DNA from: Clostridium sp. AM30-24
GTDB lineage: Bacteria > Bacillota > Clostridia > Lachnospirales > Lachnospiraceae
Assembly: GCF_003480435.1 (NCBI RefSeq)
Contig: NZ_QUJB01000005.1
Span: 62,001-126,000, forward strand
Reading direction: 5' to 3'
Length of the DNA: 64,000 nt
Shown here: positions 1 through 8,685 of the stretch, piece after piece
How positions within the stretch are numbered: position 1 is the stretch's first letter
Layout: each line of letters opens with the position of its first letter
The notes under the pieces: generated by a model
The model's database searches: none
Told to the model about the DNA's origin: nothing
What the model saw: only the letters and a program-made list of their open reading frames with translations
Position numbers and translations under genes: made by a program

Positions 1-217
1 CTCCCTCGTTCGGTCCGTTTTTAACTTTTCCGAGGTGGGAGCAGAGAATTACCTTGCCGCCATCGTTGATCAGCTTCTGGATCGTCGGGAGAGCCGCGTT
101 GATACGTGTCTCATCTGTGATCTCGCCGTTCTTAAGCGGTACATTGAAATCGCAGCGGACTAAAACTCTTTTACCTTTTACGTTGATATCATCAACTGTT
201 TTCTTATTTAAAGACAT
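1..217 (-). CDS. pgk: phosphoglycerate kinase, N-terminal part
   Basis: This is the first 72 codons of phosphoglycerate kinase, cut by the window edge. The enzyme makes ATP from 1,3-bisphosphoglycerate in cytosolic glycolysis. The N-terminal signature [12 protein letters not shown] and the later SHLGK (substrate-binding loop) are both readable. The ATG at 217 follows a GGAGGA site at 226-231. It lies downstream of gap on the same strand, but a strong terminator separates them, and no clear promoter of its own was seen in 218-380. Confidence 0.95.
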   Translation of the reverse strand, partial: MSLNKKTVDDINVKGKRVLVRCDFNVPLKNGEITDETRINAALPTIQKLINDGGKVILCSHLGKVKNGPNEG

Positions 218-340
218 GTCGGAATTCCTCCTTGATATTTTCTGACAGACATCTTCCTGTCTTCCGACCCACGGCAGCCGCCGGAGTCTTTCGCGGGAGA
301 CGGGCTTTCGCGCGAGTGCGCATCTTTGGCACGTCAGTGC

Positions 341-389
341 CTTTTTATGTAGCAGGGAATTCCTCGGAATTTCCTGTTACATAAAAAAG
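341..389. other. long imperfect palindrome between gap and pgk
   Basis: The arms are about 23 bases with a two-base centre, flanked by a T run on one side and an A run on the other. A smaller inverted repeat GGCAC/GTGCC lies at 328-341. The structure could end transcription in either direction or be a processing site between gap and pgk. Confidence 0.55.
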
Positions 390-417
390 GGATCCGGTCC
401 TCAACAGACCGGACCCC
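383..417 (-). terminator. terminator of gap
   Basis: On the minus strand a GC-rich stem (GGGGTCCGGTC pairing with GACCGGATCCC, loop about 6) is followed by six T residues. It starts about 40 bases after the gap stop codon. Confidence 0.85.
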
Positions 418-454
418 TCAGTGAGTCTAATTTGTCACAATTTCTGTGGACCGA

Positions 455-1474
455 TTAAGCATTTAACAGTTTTCCGAAGTGCTTAATTGTACGAACCATC
501 TGGCTTGTGTAGGAGTTCTCGTTGTCGTACCAGGATACAACCTGAACCTCAGATGTGTTCTCGTCGATCGGGAGAACCATTGTCTGTGTTGCATCGAAGA
601 GAGAACCGTATCTCATACCAACGATATCGCTGGAAACGATCTCATCTGTGTTGTAGCCGAAGGACTCGTTGGAAGCTGCCTTCATTGCTGCGTTGATGGA
701 TTCCTTTGTCGGCTGGCCCTTAACAACAGCTGTTAAAATTGTTGTGGAACCTGTCGGTGTAGGAACACGCTGAGCAGAACCGATGAGCTTACCGTTTAAT
801 TCCGGAATTACAAGGCCGATTGCCTTTGCAGCGCCTGTGCTGTTCGGAACGATGTTGATTGCTGCTGCACGGCTTCTTCTCTTATCGCCCTTTCTCTGCG
901 GTCCGTCAAGTGTCATCTGGTCGCCTGTGTAAGCGTGGATTGTGCACATAATACCGGACTGGATCGGGTAAGAATCGTTTAATGCCTTTGCCATCGGAGC
1001 GAGGCAGTTTGTTGTACAGGAAGCAGCGGAGATGATGTGGTCATCTTTGCTTAATGTCTCGTGGTTTACGTTGTAAACGATTGTCGGAAGATCGTTTCCT
1101 GCCGGAGCGGAAATGATAACGTGCTTAGCGCCTGCATCGATATGAGCCTGTGCTTTTGCTTTGGATGTGTAGAAGCCTGTGCACTCAAGAACAACGTCTA
1201 CACCGATCTCGCCCCACGGAAGCTCTGCTGCGTTTGCTTTCGCGTAGATCTTGATCTCTTTGCCATCAACAGTGATAGAATCCTCACCGTAGGATACTGT
1301 ATCCGCAAGAGCGTATCTGCCCTGTGTGGAATCATATTTTAAAAGGTGTGCGAGCATCTCCGGAGAAGTTAAGTCGTTGATCGCAACGATCTCGAATCCC
1401 TCTGCGCCAAACATCTGTCTGAATGCAAGACGGCCAATACGGCCAAAACCATTAATCGCAACTTTAACTGCCAT
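455..1474 (-). CDS. gap: glyceraldehyde-3-phosphate dehydrogenase (NAD type)
   Basis: Oxidises and phosphorylates glyceraldehyde-3-phosphate in glycolysis, in the cytosol as a tetramer. The 339-residue length is normal. The N-terminal INGFGRIGR nucleotide-binding loop is present, Asp34 after the second strand suggests NAD preference, and the catalytic Cys153 sits in ASCTTNC. The start is set by CTAGGAGG upstream. It has its own sigma-A promoter with a leader of about 130 bases and a terminator before pgk, so gap and pgk levels may be uncoupled. Confidence 0.98.
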   Translation of the reverse strand: MAVKVAINGFGRIGRLAFRQMFGAEGFEIVAINDLTSPEMLAHLLKYDSTQGRYALADTVSYGEDSITVDGKEIKIYAKANAAELPWGEIGVDVVLECTGFYTSKAKAQAHIDAGAKHVIISAPAGNDLPTIVYNVNHETLSKDDHIISAASCTTNCLAPMAKALNDSYPIQSGIMCTIHAYTGDQMTLDGPQRKGDKRRSRAAAINIVPNSTGAAKAIGLVIPELNGKLIGSAQRVPTPTGSTTILTAVVKGQPTKESINAAMKAASNESFGYNTDEIVSSDIVGMRYGSLFDATQTMVLPIDENTSEVQVVSWYDNENSYTSQMVRTIKHFGKLLNA

Positions 1475-1511
1475 TTTTCTTTTCCTCCTAGAAAATGATG
1501 TGTGGTCGTTT

Positions 1512-1580
1512 CATAACCATTCAGCATGTCCGCACGTTTCACGGAACATAAAGGATACTCTGAAACGCCAAACAGTTATG
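1512..1580 (-). promoter_or_regulatory. structured 5' leader of gap
   Basis: Within the gap leader, CATAAC (1512-1517) can pair with GTTATG (1575-1580), and CGTTTCA (1535-1541) with TGAAACG (1561-1567), giving a nested long stem. This may affect mRNA stability. No known riboswitch motif was recognised. Confidence 0.4.
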
Positions 1581-1609
1581 ATTGTTAAATATTAATCAAC
1601 CTTGGTTTT

Positions 1610-1638
1610 ATTGTACCTAATTCTGCCAGAAATAGCAA
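1610..1638 (-). promoter_or_regulatory. sigma-A promoter of gap
   Basis: The minus strand reads -35 TTGCTA, a 17-base spacer, and -10 TACAAT. The spacing is ideal and the position is upstream of a strongly expressed glycolytic gene. Confidence 0.75.
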
Positions 1639-1731
1639 GTCCTTTTTACAAACTTTTCCCAATATGAATCGAAGATTTTCTCCTTTTTTCGGCAAAAGCC
1701 GGGAATCCCTCTTTTTTCGTCATCTTTCCTC

Positions 1732-1760
1732 TTGAAACTACTTCTTTTTTTTTTTATACT
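1732..1760 (+). promoter_or_regulatory. promoter of the CitA-type two-component genes
   Basis: TTGAAA and TATACT are separated by 17 bases, mostly a T tract, 48 bases before the kinase ATG. Confidence 0.7.
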
Positions 1761-1808
1761 AAGGCATAAATATCAATACCCCGTATTTCATTATGGAGGA
1801 CACGTTTC

Positions 1809-3491
1809 ATGATGCAGAAATTTCGAAAACTATCCCTGGAGAGCCAGTTGTTTTTCAGCTTTATGGCAGTGTCCGTCTGCCTGCTGCTCCTCTCCTTAAG
1901 TATAACCCTTTTTTCGACGATTACACGTCAGCGTCAGGAGATCGATAAAAACATCAGCGCCCTCGCCGCCTATGTCGCCTCCATGGACAATGTTGTCTCC
2001 ATGCTGGAAAACGGTTATCCGGACGGATCTGCCAATGAAGAGCTGGATTCCCTGTCTGAAAATTTTCCCGATCTCAATGTCATGGCCATTTATAACACGA
2101 CCGGGCTGCGATTCTACCACACAAACCGGAAGGAGACAGGAGAAACCTTCGTCGACGGTGAGGAGGAGGCGATCTTAAAGGGCAGCCAGCCCTATATCAC
2201 CATCGGCTACGGTACAAACGGTTCCCAGCGGCGGGCTTTCCATTCGATCCGGAACAGCGACGGAGCGATCATCGGATTCGTTATAGCGTCGGTCTTCAAC
2301 ACCTACATCTCCGAGCAGGTCCACGAAGTCTTTCCTACCTATTTATTAGCAGCGATGGTCATGCTGCTCGTCAGCATCCTTCTGTCTCACGGACTCGTCT
2401 CCCTTCTCCGGGATTCCCTGATGGGACATCACCCGACGGAGCTTCTCGACCTGTACCTGCGTCAGGATACCGTGCTGAATGCGCTGGAGGAAGGTCTTGT
2501 CGCCACGGATTCCACCGGCTCCGTGGTTTACGCAAATCAGGCGGCAGAGAGTCTTTTTCATGTCCTGCCTGAAACCCCGGAGGATCCGCCGTCTGTCTCC
2601 CCAGACGATGGGACTTCTGGCCAGGAACAGACTAAACCTCTTATGGAAGGACGCACTTTCAGGGATTTCTTCCCGGAATCCCAGGCAGACCGGGTCCTCG
2701 CGTCCGGCACACCGTCCTACCACCGTGCCTGCACCTGTGAGAACCGAAGGCTTCTGGTCAGTGAGATTCCGGCAGACACCCAGACGGAGCATCCGGTGAT
2801 CCTCACGATCATCAATGACCAGACGGAGATGGAGACGGTCATGGACGAGCTCACCGGAGCAAAGGCGATGCTTGACACACTGCGCGCCTTCAACCACGAA
2901 TTTTTAAATAAGCTCCACGTGATCCTGGGCTATCTCCAGACCGGTCAGACGGAGGAGGCCATCAACTTCATTATCAACAGCAACCTTGTCTCCAGCCAGT
3001 CGATCCGCCAGACTGCGGACTGTCTGCGCGTATCAAAGATCTGCGCCCTTGTGATCGGAAAAATGATGCATGCCGCGGAGCTCGGCATCCTGCTCACCGT
3101 CTCCCCGGACAGCCGCTGTCTGGAAAAGGATCTCCTTCTTCCGGTCGAAAACTATATCACGATCGTCGGAAATCTTCTCGAAAATGCCATCGAGGAGCTT
3201 TCCGCCGGCAGTCCTGAGATCCGGGAGATCACACTCGGGATCTACTGTGACCCGGGCTGCAATATCATCACCTGTGAGGACACCGGGCGCGGGATCCGTC
3301 CGGATCTGATCGACAGGATCTATGAAAAGGGCGTCTCGTCCAAGGGCACAAACCGCGGGACCGGACTTTTCCTGATCAAACAGCTTGTAGACAGCGGGAA
3401 CGGCGAGATCTCCATCGAGACAGAACCGGGAGAGGGCACCTGCTTTACCATCACATTTACGGAAAGGAAGCATACACCATGTACCATGTAA
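1809..3491 (+). CDS. CitA/DcuS-type sensor histidine kinase
   Basis: Membrane sensor of the di-/tricarboxylate-sensing kinase family, 560 residues. A first membrane helix (about 12-38) leads into an extracellular PAS-like sensor domain (about 40-175). A second helix (about 178-203) leads to a cytoplasmic PAS region with a Pro/Ser-rich insertion (about 255-285). The phospho-acceptor is His363 in FNHEFLNKLHVILGYLQ, typical of this family. The N box NLLENAIEEL and G boxes EDTGRG and GTNRGTGL complete the ATPase domain. GGAGGA lies 8 bases before the ATG. It overlaps the response regulator by 13 bases. The likely role is control of the two GltS-type transporters just downstream. The ligand is not known. 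Confidence 0.9.
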   Translation: MMQKFRKLSLESQLFFSFMAVSVCLLLLSLSITLFSTITRQRQEIDKNISALAAYVASMDNVVSMLENGYPDGSANEELDSLSENFPDLNVMAIYNTTGLRFYHTNRKETGETFVDGEEEAILKGSQPYITIGYGTNGSQRRAFHSIRNSDGAIIGFVIASVFNTYISEQVHEVFPTYLLAAMVMLLVSILLSHGLVSLLRDSLMGHHPTELLDLYLRQDTVLNALEEGLVATDSTGSVVYANQAAESLFHVLPETPEDPPSVSPDDGTSGQEQTKPLMEGRTFRDFFPESQADRVLASGTPSYHRACTCENRRLLVSEIPADTQTEHPVILTIINDQTEMETVMDELTGAKAMLDTLRAFNHEFLNKLHVILGYLQTGQTEEAINFIINSNLVSSQSIRQTADCLRVSKICALVIGKMMHAAELGILLTVSPDSRCLEKDLLLPVENYITIVGNLLENAIEELSAGSPEIREITLGIYCDPGCNIITCEDTGRGIRPDLIDRIYEKGVSSKGTNRGTGLFLIKQLVDSGNGEISIETEPGEGTCFTITFTERKHTPCTM

Positions 3492-4165
3492 TCATCATTG
3501 AGGACGATCCGATGGTCGCCTCCATCAATAAACAGTATGTCGAGGTCACTCCGGAATTCCGGGTGGACCGGATCTTTAAAAACGGGGCGGAGGCGCTCCC
3601 CTACCTGAAGACGAATCCCACTGACCTGATCATTCTCGATTACTATACTCCTGTCATGAACGGCGGTGAATTTCTCGATGCCCTCCACAATGCCGGCCTC
3701 ACACCATCCGTCATTATGGTCACCTCCGCGAACGATACGGATATCGTCCGCTCCCTGTTAAATCGCGGGATCACCGACTATCTCGTGAAGCCCTTCGAAT
3801 ATACGCGTTTTAAGACAGCTCTTGACCGTTTTACCGAGACAAAGAAGTATCTGGAGCACAGCCACGGGGGACTCGGCCAGCACGATATCGACCGTCTCTT
3901 TTCCGTGAATGACCAGAGGGCAGACGCAAAGCCGTCACTCGCAAAGGGATTGAACGAGACAACCCTCGCCATGATCCGGGAATATCTGCAGAACAACCGG
4001 AATGGCTTCTTTACCAGCGAGCAGATCGCCGAGCAGATCCACCTCTCCCGCATCACAATCCGCAGATACATGAACTATATGGTAGACACAGGCGAGATCA
4101 TCAGCACGATCGATTACAAGACCGGCGGCCGCCCTTCGATCAAATATGGATTCGGGCAAAAATGA
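3479..4165 (+). CDS. CitB/DcuR-type response regulator
   Basis: Partner of the overlapping kinase. The receiver domain (about 1-120) has the acidic pair EDD near residues 8-10, phospho-acceptor Asp54 in LIILDYYTPVMNG, and Lys104 in YLVKPFEY. The C-terminal DNA-binding part holds FTSEQIAEQIHLSRITIRR, the helix-turn-helix of the CitB/DcuR group. The 228-residue length fits the family. Promoters of both downstream symporter genes carry similar AT-rich upstream repeats that could be its targets. Confidence 0.92.
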   Translation: MYHVIIIEDDPMVASINKQYVEVTPEFRVDRIFKNGAEALPYLKTNPTDLIILDYYTPVMNGGEFLDALHNAGLTPSVIMVTSANDTDIVRSLLNRGITDYLVKPFEYTRFKTALDRFTETKKYLEHSHGGLGQHDIDRLFSVNDQRADAKPSLAKGLNETTLAMIREYLQNNRNGFFTSEQIAEQIHLSRITIRRYMNYMVDTGEIISTIDYKTGGRPSIKYGFGQK

Positions 4166-4204
4166 TTTGCCCTCCGGCGGCAGTTACGATATTTACAAAA
4201 CCTG

Positions 4205-4250
4205 TTACTTACTTACTTAAATTGACACCATGCACAAAATCTTTTATTCT
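4205..4250 (+). promoter_or_regulatory. promoter and upstream repeats of first gltS-like gene
   Basis: TTGACA (4222-4227) and TATTCT (4245-4250) are 17 bases apart. Three overlapping ACTT units (4205-4220) lie directly upstream of the -35. The -10 and the bases after it (TATTCTTTTT then ATAAAG) recur at the second gltS-like gene. The upstream repeats are a candidate response-regulator site. Confidence 0.65.
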
Positions 4251-4401
4251 TTTTATAAAGTTTTTACACATTTTCATCAATGTAAACGGGGTATAAACAG
4301 ATGGAGCGCTTTTCTTTTCATCTGTGAGCTGTTTCCGGATTCCCGGGACAGGAAAAGAAGAGCGGAATGTGTAAGGCAAAAAAAGGATAGGAGGATATTT
4401 T

Positions 4402-5652
4402 ATGGAAAATATCATCAGCTATTTCGGCACCTACACACCAGCTGCCGATGGCGCAATCGCAAATTTTAAATTTGAGTATTTATGTACTCTCGGCTTTGCA
4501 GCAATCGTAATCTTCCTCGGACGTGCAATCGTCGCACATTCCGCGGCATTAAGAAAATACGCGATTCCTGCTCCGGTTGTTTCCGGTATCATCTTTTCAC
4601 TCCTGATTTCCGCGATCAAGATGACCGGCACAGTCAGTATCAGTTTTGACGCAAAGGTCATGAAAGACCTCTGTCAGAACCTCTTCTTCCTCTGCGTAGG
4701 CTTCGGCTTCAGCGCAAAGATGTTAAGACATGCAGGCGGAAAGCTCTGCGTCATGATTGCATTTGCAGCCTGCCTCCTGATCACCTGTCAGGATGTTCTC
4801 GGTGTTGCGATCGCTCACCTGATCAACTTAAATCCGCTCCTCGCTCTTCAGTGTTCTTCCTCAGCGATGTCCGGTGGTGTTGGTACCGCATCTGCCTTTG
4901 GTCCGATTTTCGAGGGCTGGGGTGCACAGGATGCTACAACGATCGGTGTTGCGGCAGGTACTCTTGGTAACGTTATGGGCTCCCTCATCGGTGGTCCGGT
5001 TGCGGCTTTCCTGATCGCAAAGCACGGTTTAAAGTCTGACCCGAACGATAAGCCGGAAGCAAAGGCAACCGGCAAGGCACCGGAACTTGACAACACAAAG
5101 ATGATCATGATGTTCGCAATGTGCTTACTTCTCGCAGCTCTCGGTATGCCGATCTACTGCTTACTCGACAATATCCCGATGATCGAGATGCCGAAATTCA
5201 TCGGCTGCCTCTTCGCAGGTGCCATCGCAAGAAATGTCATGGAAGCAGCAAACATCAAGTTCTATGTTCCGGAGGTTGACGCCATCGAGCATATGTTCCT
5301 GGAGCTTTACCTTGCACTTGTTCTTATGACAACAGACTTCACAAAGCTTGCCCCGGTTGCAGGCCAGATGGGTATCATCCTTGTAGCACAGGCGATCCTC
5401 ATGGCTCTGTTCGGTATCTTCGTTTCCTTCAACCTCTTTGGCCGTGACTACGGCGCAGCCGTTATGACAGCCGGCAACATCGGTTGGGGCTGCGGTTCCG
5501 GTCCGAACGCAGTAGCGAACGAAAAGGCTGTTATGGATCAGTACGGATGGCACAACATCGCATGGGTTCTTTACCCGTCCTTCGCTGTTATCATCGATGA
5601 TATCTACAACCCGATCTTCCTTTCCATCTTTGGTGGCTTATTCAAAGGCTGA
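4402..5652 (+). CDS. GltS-type sodium:glutamate (dicarboxylate) symporter, copy 1
   Basis: Integral membrane symporter of the ESS/GltS family, 416 residues with about ten hydrophobic segments. The first glycine-rich motif SAMSGGVGTASAFGP and the second half motif CGSGPNAVANEKA match the two re-entrant loops of GltS proteins. AGGAGG precedes the ATG. It lies downstream of the CitA-type two-component system and is followed by a strong terminator. A second gene about 400 bases on encodes an almost identical protein. Glutamate is the usual substrate of the family, but the regulator type leaves other dicarboxylates possible. Confidence 0.85.
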   Translation: MENIISYFGTYTPAADGAIANFKFEYLCTLGFAAIVIFLGRAIVAHSAALRKYAIPAPVVSGIIFSLLISAIKMTGTVSISFDAKVMKDLCQNLFFLCVGFGFSAKMLRHAGGKLCVMIAFAACLLITCQDVLGVAIAHLINLNPLLALQCSSSAMSGGVGTASAFGPIFEGWGAQDATTIGVAAGTLGNVMGSLIGGPVAAFLIAKHGLKSDPNDKPEAKATGKAPELDNTKMIMMFAMCLLLAALGMPIYCLLDNIPMIEMPKFIGCLFAGAIARNVMEAANIKFYVPEVDAIEHMFLELYLALVLMTTDFTKLAPVAGQMGIILVAQAILMALFGIFVSFNLFGRDYGAAVMTAGNIGWGCGSGPNAVANEKAVMDQYGWHNIAWVLYPSFAVIIDDIYNPIFLSIFGGLFKG

Positions 5653-5706
5653 TCGTAAGTCGTATCCCATATACAGTTTTTGATCTTGAAACATACCCCT
5701 CTTATA

Positions 5707-5746
5707 TCCGCCCGGAGAGATCCCCTCTCTTCCGGGCGGATTTTTT
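5707..5746 (+). terminator. terminator of first gltS-like gene
   Basis: A 14-base stem (TCCGCCCGGAGAGA with its complement) and short loop are followed by TTTTTT. Confidence 0.9.
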
Positions 5747-5864
5747 GCGCAAAGATACCGTCTGCGCGGGACGCTCAAAGATGTCAAGTCCTTTCCCGCT
5801 AATTTTCCGTATAGCTTTATATTCTCTCTGTATCCGTTTTTGTAAGTTTTTTACTGTATTTTTG

Positions 5865-5931
5865 TTACTTAAGTTACAATTATTGGTTAATACTTATTAA
5901 AATTGCATTTTGTTTGAAAATATTTTATTCT
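5865..5931 (+). promoter_or_regulatory. promoter and upstream repeats of second gltS-like gene
   Basis: TTGCAT (5903-5908) and TATTCT (5926-5931) are 17 bases apart. Upstream are TTACTTAAG (5865) and further TTA-rich repeats, like those before copy 1. The rest of the 5653-6066 gap holds the preceding terminator and a leader of about 130 bases with no other gene seen. Confidence 0.65.
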
Positions 5932-6066
5932 TTTTTCATAAAGATTTTACCTTCCCAGACAACTCCGGCAGATTCCTCTGTGGGGAAATAAAACAGTTCC
6001 ATTCACTGTTTCGTTTTCGGGAGTCTTTCGGAGCACACCTACTAAAAAAGGATTGGAGGAACTCTT

Positions 6067-7317
6067 ATGGAAAGTATCATCAGTTATTTCGGCACCTACA
6101 AACCGGCAGCCGACGGAGCAGTCGCCTCTTTCAAGTTTGAGTACCTGTGTACTCTCGGTTTCGCGGCCATCGTGATCTTCCTCGGCAGGGCCATCGTTGC
6201 CCGTTCTGAGGCGCTCAGAAAATACGCGATCCCGGCGCCTGTTATTTCCGGTCTGATCTTCTCGATCATCGTATCCTGCATCAAGGGTGCCGGAATCGTC
6301 GGAATCTCCTTCGACGCGGCGATCATGAAGGATCTCTGCCAGAACTTATTCTTCCTCTGCGTGGGCTTCGGCTTCAGCGCGAAGATGTTAAAGCACGCAG
6401 GCGGAAAGCTCTGTATCCTCATCGCATTTGCAGCATGTCTTCTGATCACCTGTCAGGACCTCTTAGGATACGCACTGAGCCAGCTCATCGGAATGCACCC
6501 GCTCTTAGCGCTCCAGTGCTCTTCCGCGGCGATGTCCGGCGGTGTCGGCACCGCGTCTGCGTTCGGTCCGATCTTTGAGGAATGGGGCGCACAGGATGCC
6601 ACCGTTGTTGGTGTCGCGGCAGGTACCATGGGAAATATTATGGGTTCCCTGATCGGCGGTCCGGTTGCAGCCTTCCTGATCGCAAAGCATGGCTTAAAGT
6701 CTGATCCGAACGACAAACCGGAAGCACACGCAACCGGCAAGGTTCCGGAGCTTAACAACACGAAAATGATCATGATGTTCGCGATGTGTCTTCTTCTCGC
6801 AGCGCTCGGAATGCCGATCTACTGTCTGCTTGACAACATCCCGATGATCGAGATGCCGAAATTCATCGGCTGCCTCTTCGCAGGTGCCATCGCGAGAAAC
6901 GTCATGGAAGCAACCGGAATCAAGTTCTATGTGCCGGAGGTTGACGCTATTGAGCATATGTTCTTAGAGCTCTACCTTGCCCTCGTACTTATGACCACCG
7001 ATTTCACGAAGCTTGCTCCTCTTGCAGGACAGATGGGCATTATCCTCGTAGCACAGGGCATTTTCATGGCACTCTTTGGAATCTTTGTATCCTTCAACCT
7101 CTTTGGACGCGATTACGGTGCAGCTGTCATGACAGCCGGAAACATCGGCTGGGGCTGCGGTTCCGGTTCCAACGCCGTCGCAAACGAGAAAGCGATCATG
7201 GACCAGTACGGCTGGCACACTATCGCCTGGGTTTTATATCCATCCTTTGCCGTTATCATCGACGATATCTACAACCCTATCTTCCTCTCCATCTTCGGAA
7301 GTCTGTTCCGGAGTTGA
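6067..7317 (+). CDS. GltS-type sodium:glutamate (dicarboxylate) symporter, copy 2
   Basis: A second 416-residue symporter, by eye about nine residues in ten identical to copy 1 and of equal length, so a tandem duplication. The loop motifs SAMSGGVGTASAFGP and CGSGSNAVANEKA are kept, with Ser for Pro in the second. Differences cluster near residues 65-75 and 135-145. GGAGG lies before the ATG. It has its own promoter and terminator, so the two copies are separate units. They may differ in affinity or expression. Confidence 0.85.
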   Translation: MESIISYFGTYKPAADGAVASFKFEYLCTLGFAAIVIFLGRAIVARSEALRKYAIPAPVISGLIFSIIVSCIKGAGIVGISFDAAIMKDLCQNLFFLCVGFGFSAKMLKHAGGKLCILIAFAACLLITCQDLLGYALSQLIGMHPLLALQCSSAAMSGGVGTASAFGPIFEEWGAQDATVVGVAAGTMGNIMGSLIGGPVAAFLIAKHGLKSDPNDKPEAHATGKVPELNNTKMIMMFAMCLLLAALGMPIYCLLDNIPMIEMPKFIGCLFAGAIARNVMEATGIKFYVPEVDAIEHMFLELYLALVLMTTDFTKLAPLAGQMGIILVAQGIFMALFGIFVSFNLFGRDYGAAVMTAGNIGWGCGSGSNAVANEKAIMDQYGWHTIAWVLYPSFAVIIDDIYNPIFLSIFGSLFRS

Positions 7318-7365
7318 CAGAGCCTTACAATATTTATTGGTTTCTCATTTGTATAACCCTCTTTT

Positions 7366-7399
7366 CCGGTCGGAGATCCCCCCTCTCCGACCGGTTTTT
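7366..7399 (+). terminator. terminator of second gltS-like gene
   Basis: CCGGTCGGAGA and its complement enclose a C-rich loop, followed by TTTTT. Confidence 0.9.
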
Positions 7400-7419
7400 G
7401 TTTGTTTTTCTAAAATACA

Positions 7420-7449
7420 TTGTATCTGCCGCAGATTTTATGTTATACT
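7420..7449 (+). promoter_or_regulatory. promoter of TAXI lipoprotein gene
   Basis: TTGTAT and TATACT are separated by 18 bases, about 80 bases before the start codon. Confidence 0.6.
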
Positions 7450-7527
7450 CTAAAAATGTAAAGTTACAAAAGCTGTCCGGAGCTTTTCCGGTTTTACAGC
7501 CTGACACACAAGGAATAGGATATCTTC

Positions 7528-8541
7528 ATGCTTAAATTTTCACACATAATTTCTTTGTTCCTCCTCTGCACCGGTCTCGCGCTTGGTGGGTGCGGAAAGA
7601 CTTCCGCGCCCCCGCAGGACCAGACAGGGGCAGCATCAGATTCATTAAAAATCCTGACGATCGGAACTGCCGACAGCGGCGGGACCATGTACCCGATCGG
7701 GAAGGCGATCTCCGGGGTCGTTGAGGATGCTGACTCCACCCTCAAGCTGAACATCAGCGCTTCCACGGGCTCCGCCGGGAATGTCCGTTCCCTCGAACAG
7801 GGAAGCATCGATCTCGGACTTGTCAGCGGTGACGTGGCCTTTGCTGCGGTAAACGGAAGCGGGGAATTCAAGGACGCTCCGTTTAAAGGGCTCAGGGTCA
7901 TCGCAGCCCTCTATCCAAGCATCTCGAACTGGATGGCCCGGGATGATTCCGGTATTTTTTATGTGCATGATCTGAAGGGGAATAAACTTGGGGTCGGTCC
8001 TCATGATTCCACCACGGAGCTCGCCGCAAAGGTTTCCCTGAGTGTTCTCGGTGTTACAGAACAGAATTCTACCCTCGTAAACTGCGGCCTCGGCTCGGGC
8101 GCTGAGGAGGTTAAAAACAGGACCCTCGATGCGATCCACGGGTTTACCGGTGTGCCGATCTCCGGACTCACAAAGCTGGCGGACGCGGTTCCGTGCCATC
8201 TTTTAAAATACACGGATTCTGAGCTCCGCTCCATCATCCGCTCCAATCCATTCTATTATATGGAGGAAATCCCCGCCGGTACCTACAACGGTCAGGACGA
8301 GGATGTTGCGACCTTTGGGATCAAATGTCTCCTCTGTGTCAGCGAAAACATGGACGACGATCTCGTCTATGAGATCACCTCGATCCTCTACGAGAACCGT
8401 GACCGCTTAAAGGATCTCCATCCCGCCCTCTCCTATGCCTCACAGACGGGATTCATGTACGAGGATCTTCCGATCGAGCTTCATCCGGGAGCTGAACGGT
8501 ATTATGCGGAACAAGGACTGCTGCAGGAGCACAGCAGATAA
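7528..8541 (+). CDS. TAXI-family TRAP solute-binding lipoprotein, orphan
   Basis: Extracellular binding protein, 337 residues. A signal peptide with lipobox LGGC puts the lipid-anchored Cys at residue 22. The mature part has the TAXI-family opening TIGTADSGGTMYPIGKAI and later STGSAGNVRSLEQGSIDLG. TAXI proteins normally feed a fused DctQM TRAP permease, but none is adjacent. It is monocistronic, with its own promoter and terminator. Given its neighbours it may bind glutamate or a dicarboxylate, either for a permease elsewhere or as a co-sensor for the CitA-type kinase. That link is inferred from position only. Confidence 0.85.
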   Translation: MLKFSHIISLFLLCTGLALGGCGKTSAPPQDQTGAASDSLKILTIGTADSGGTMYPIGKAISGVVEDADSTLKLNISASTGSAGNVRSLEQGSIDLGLVSGDVAFAAVNGSGEFKDAPFKGLRVIAALYPSISNWMARDDSGIFYVHDLKGNKLGVGPHDSTTELAAKVSLSVLGVTEQNSTLVNCGLGSGAEEVKNRTLDAIHGFTGVPISGLTKLADAVPCHLLKYTDSELRSIIRSNPFYYMEEIPAGTYNGQDEDVATFGIKCLLCVSENMDDDLVYEITSILYENRDRLKDLHPALSYASQTGFMYEDLPIELHPGAERYYAEQGLLQEHSR

Positions 8542-8568
8542 CCTTTCAGTACAAAAGAAAAACAGTCG

Positions 8569-8612
8569 AAAGCGCGCCATCCGGGATATCGTTCCCGGAT
8601 GATGCGCTTTTT
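8569..8612 (+). terminator. terminator of TAXI gene
   Basis: AAAGCGC and CCATCCGGGA with their complements form a long stem with one small mismatch, followed by a short T run. Confidence 0.85.
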
Positions 8613-8633
8613 GTTTAAAATCATCTTTGCCCC

Positions 8634-8662
8634 TTGTCATATAGTTTTTAATACTATATAAT
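8634..8662 (+). promoter_or_regulatory. near-consensus promoter of DUF1836 gene
   Basis: TTGTCA and TATAAT are 17 bases apart. The predicted transcription start (about 8669) lies after the ATG at 8665, so translation must start at 8686. Confidence 0.8.
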
Positions 8663-8685
8663 AGATGGATGAAAGGAGTTTCACC

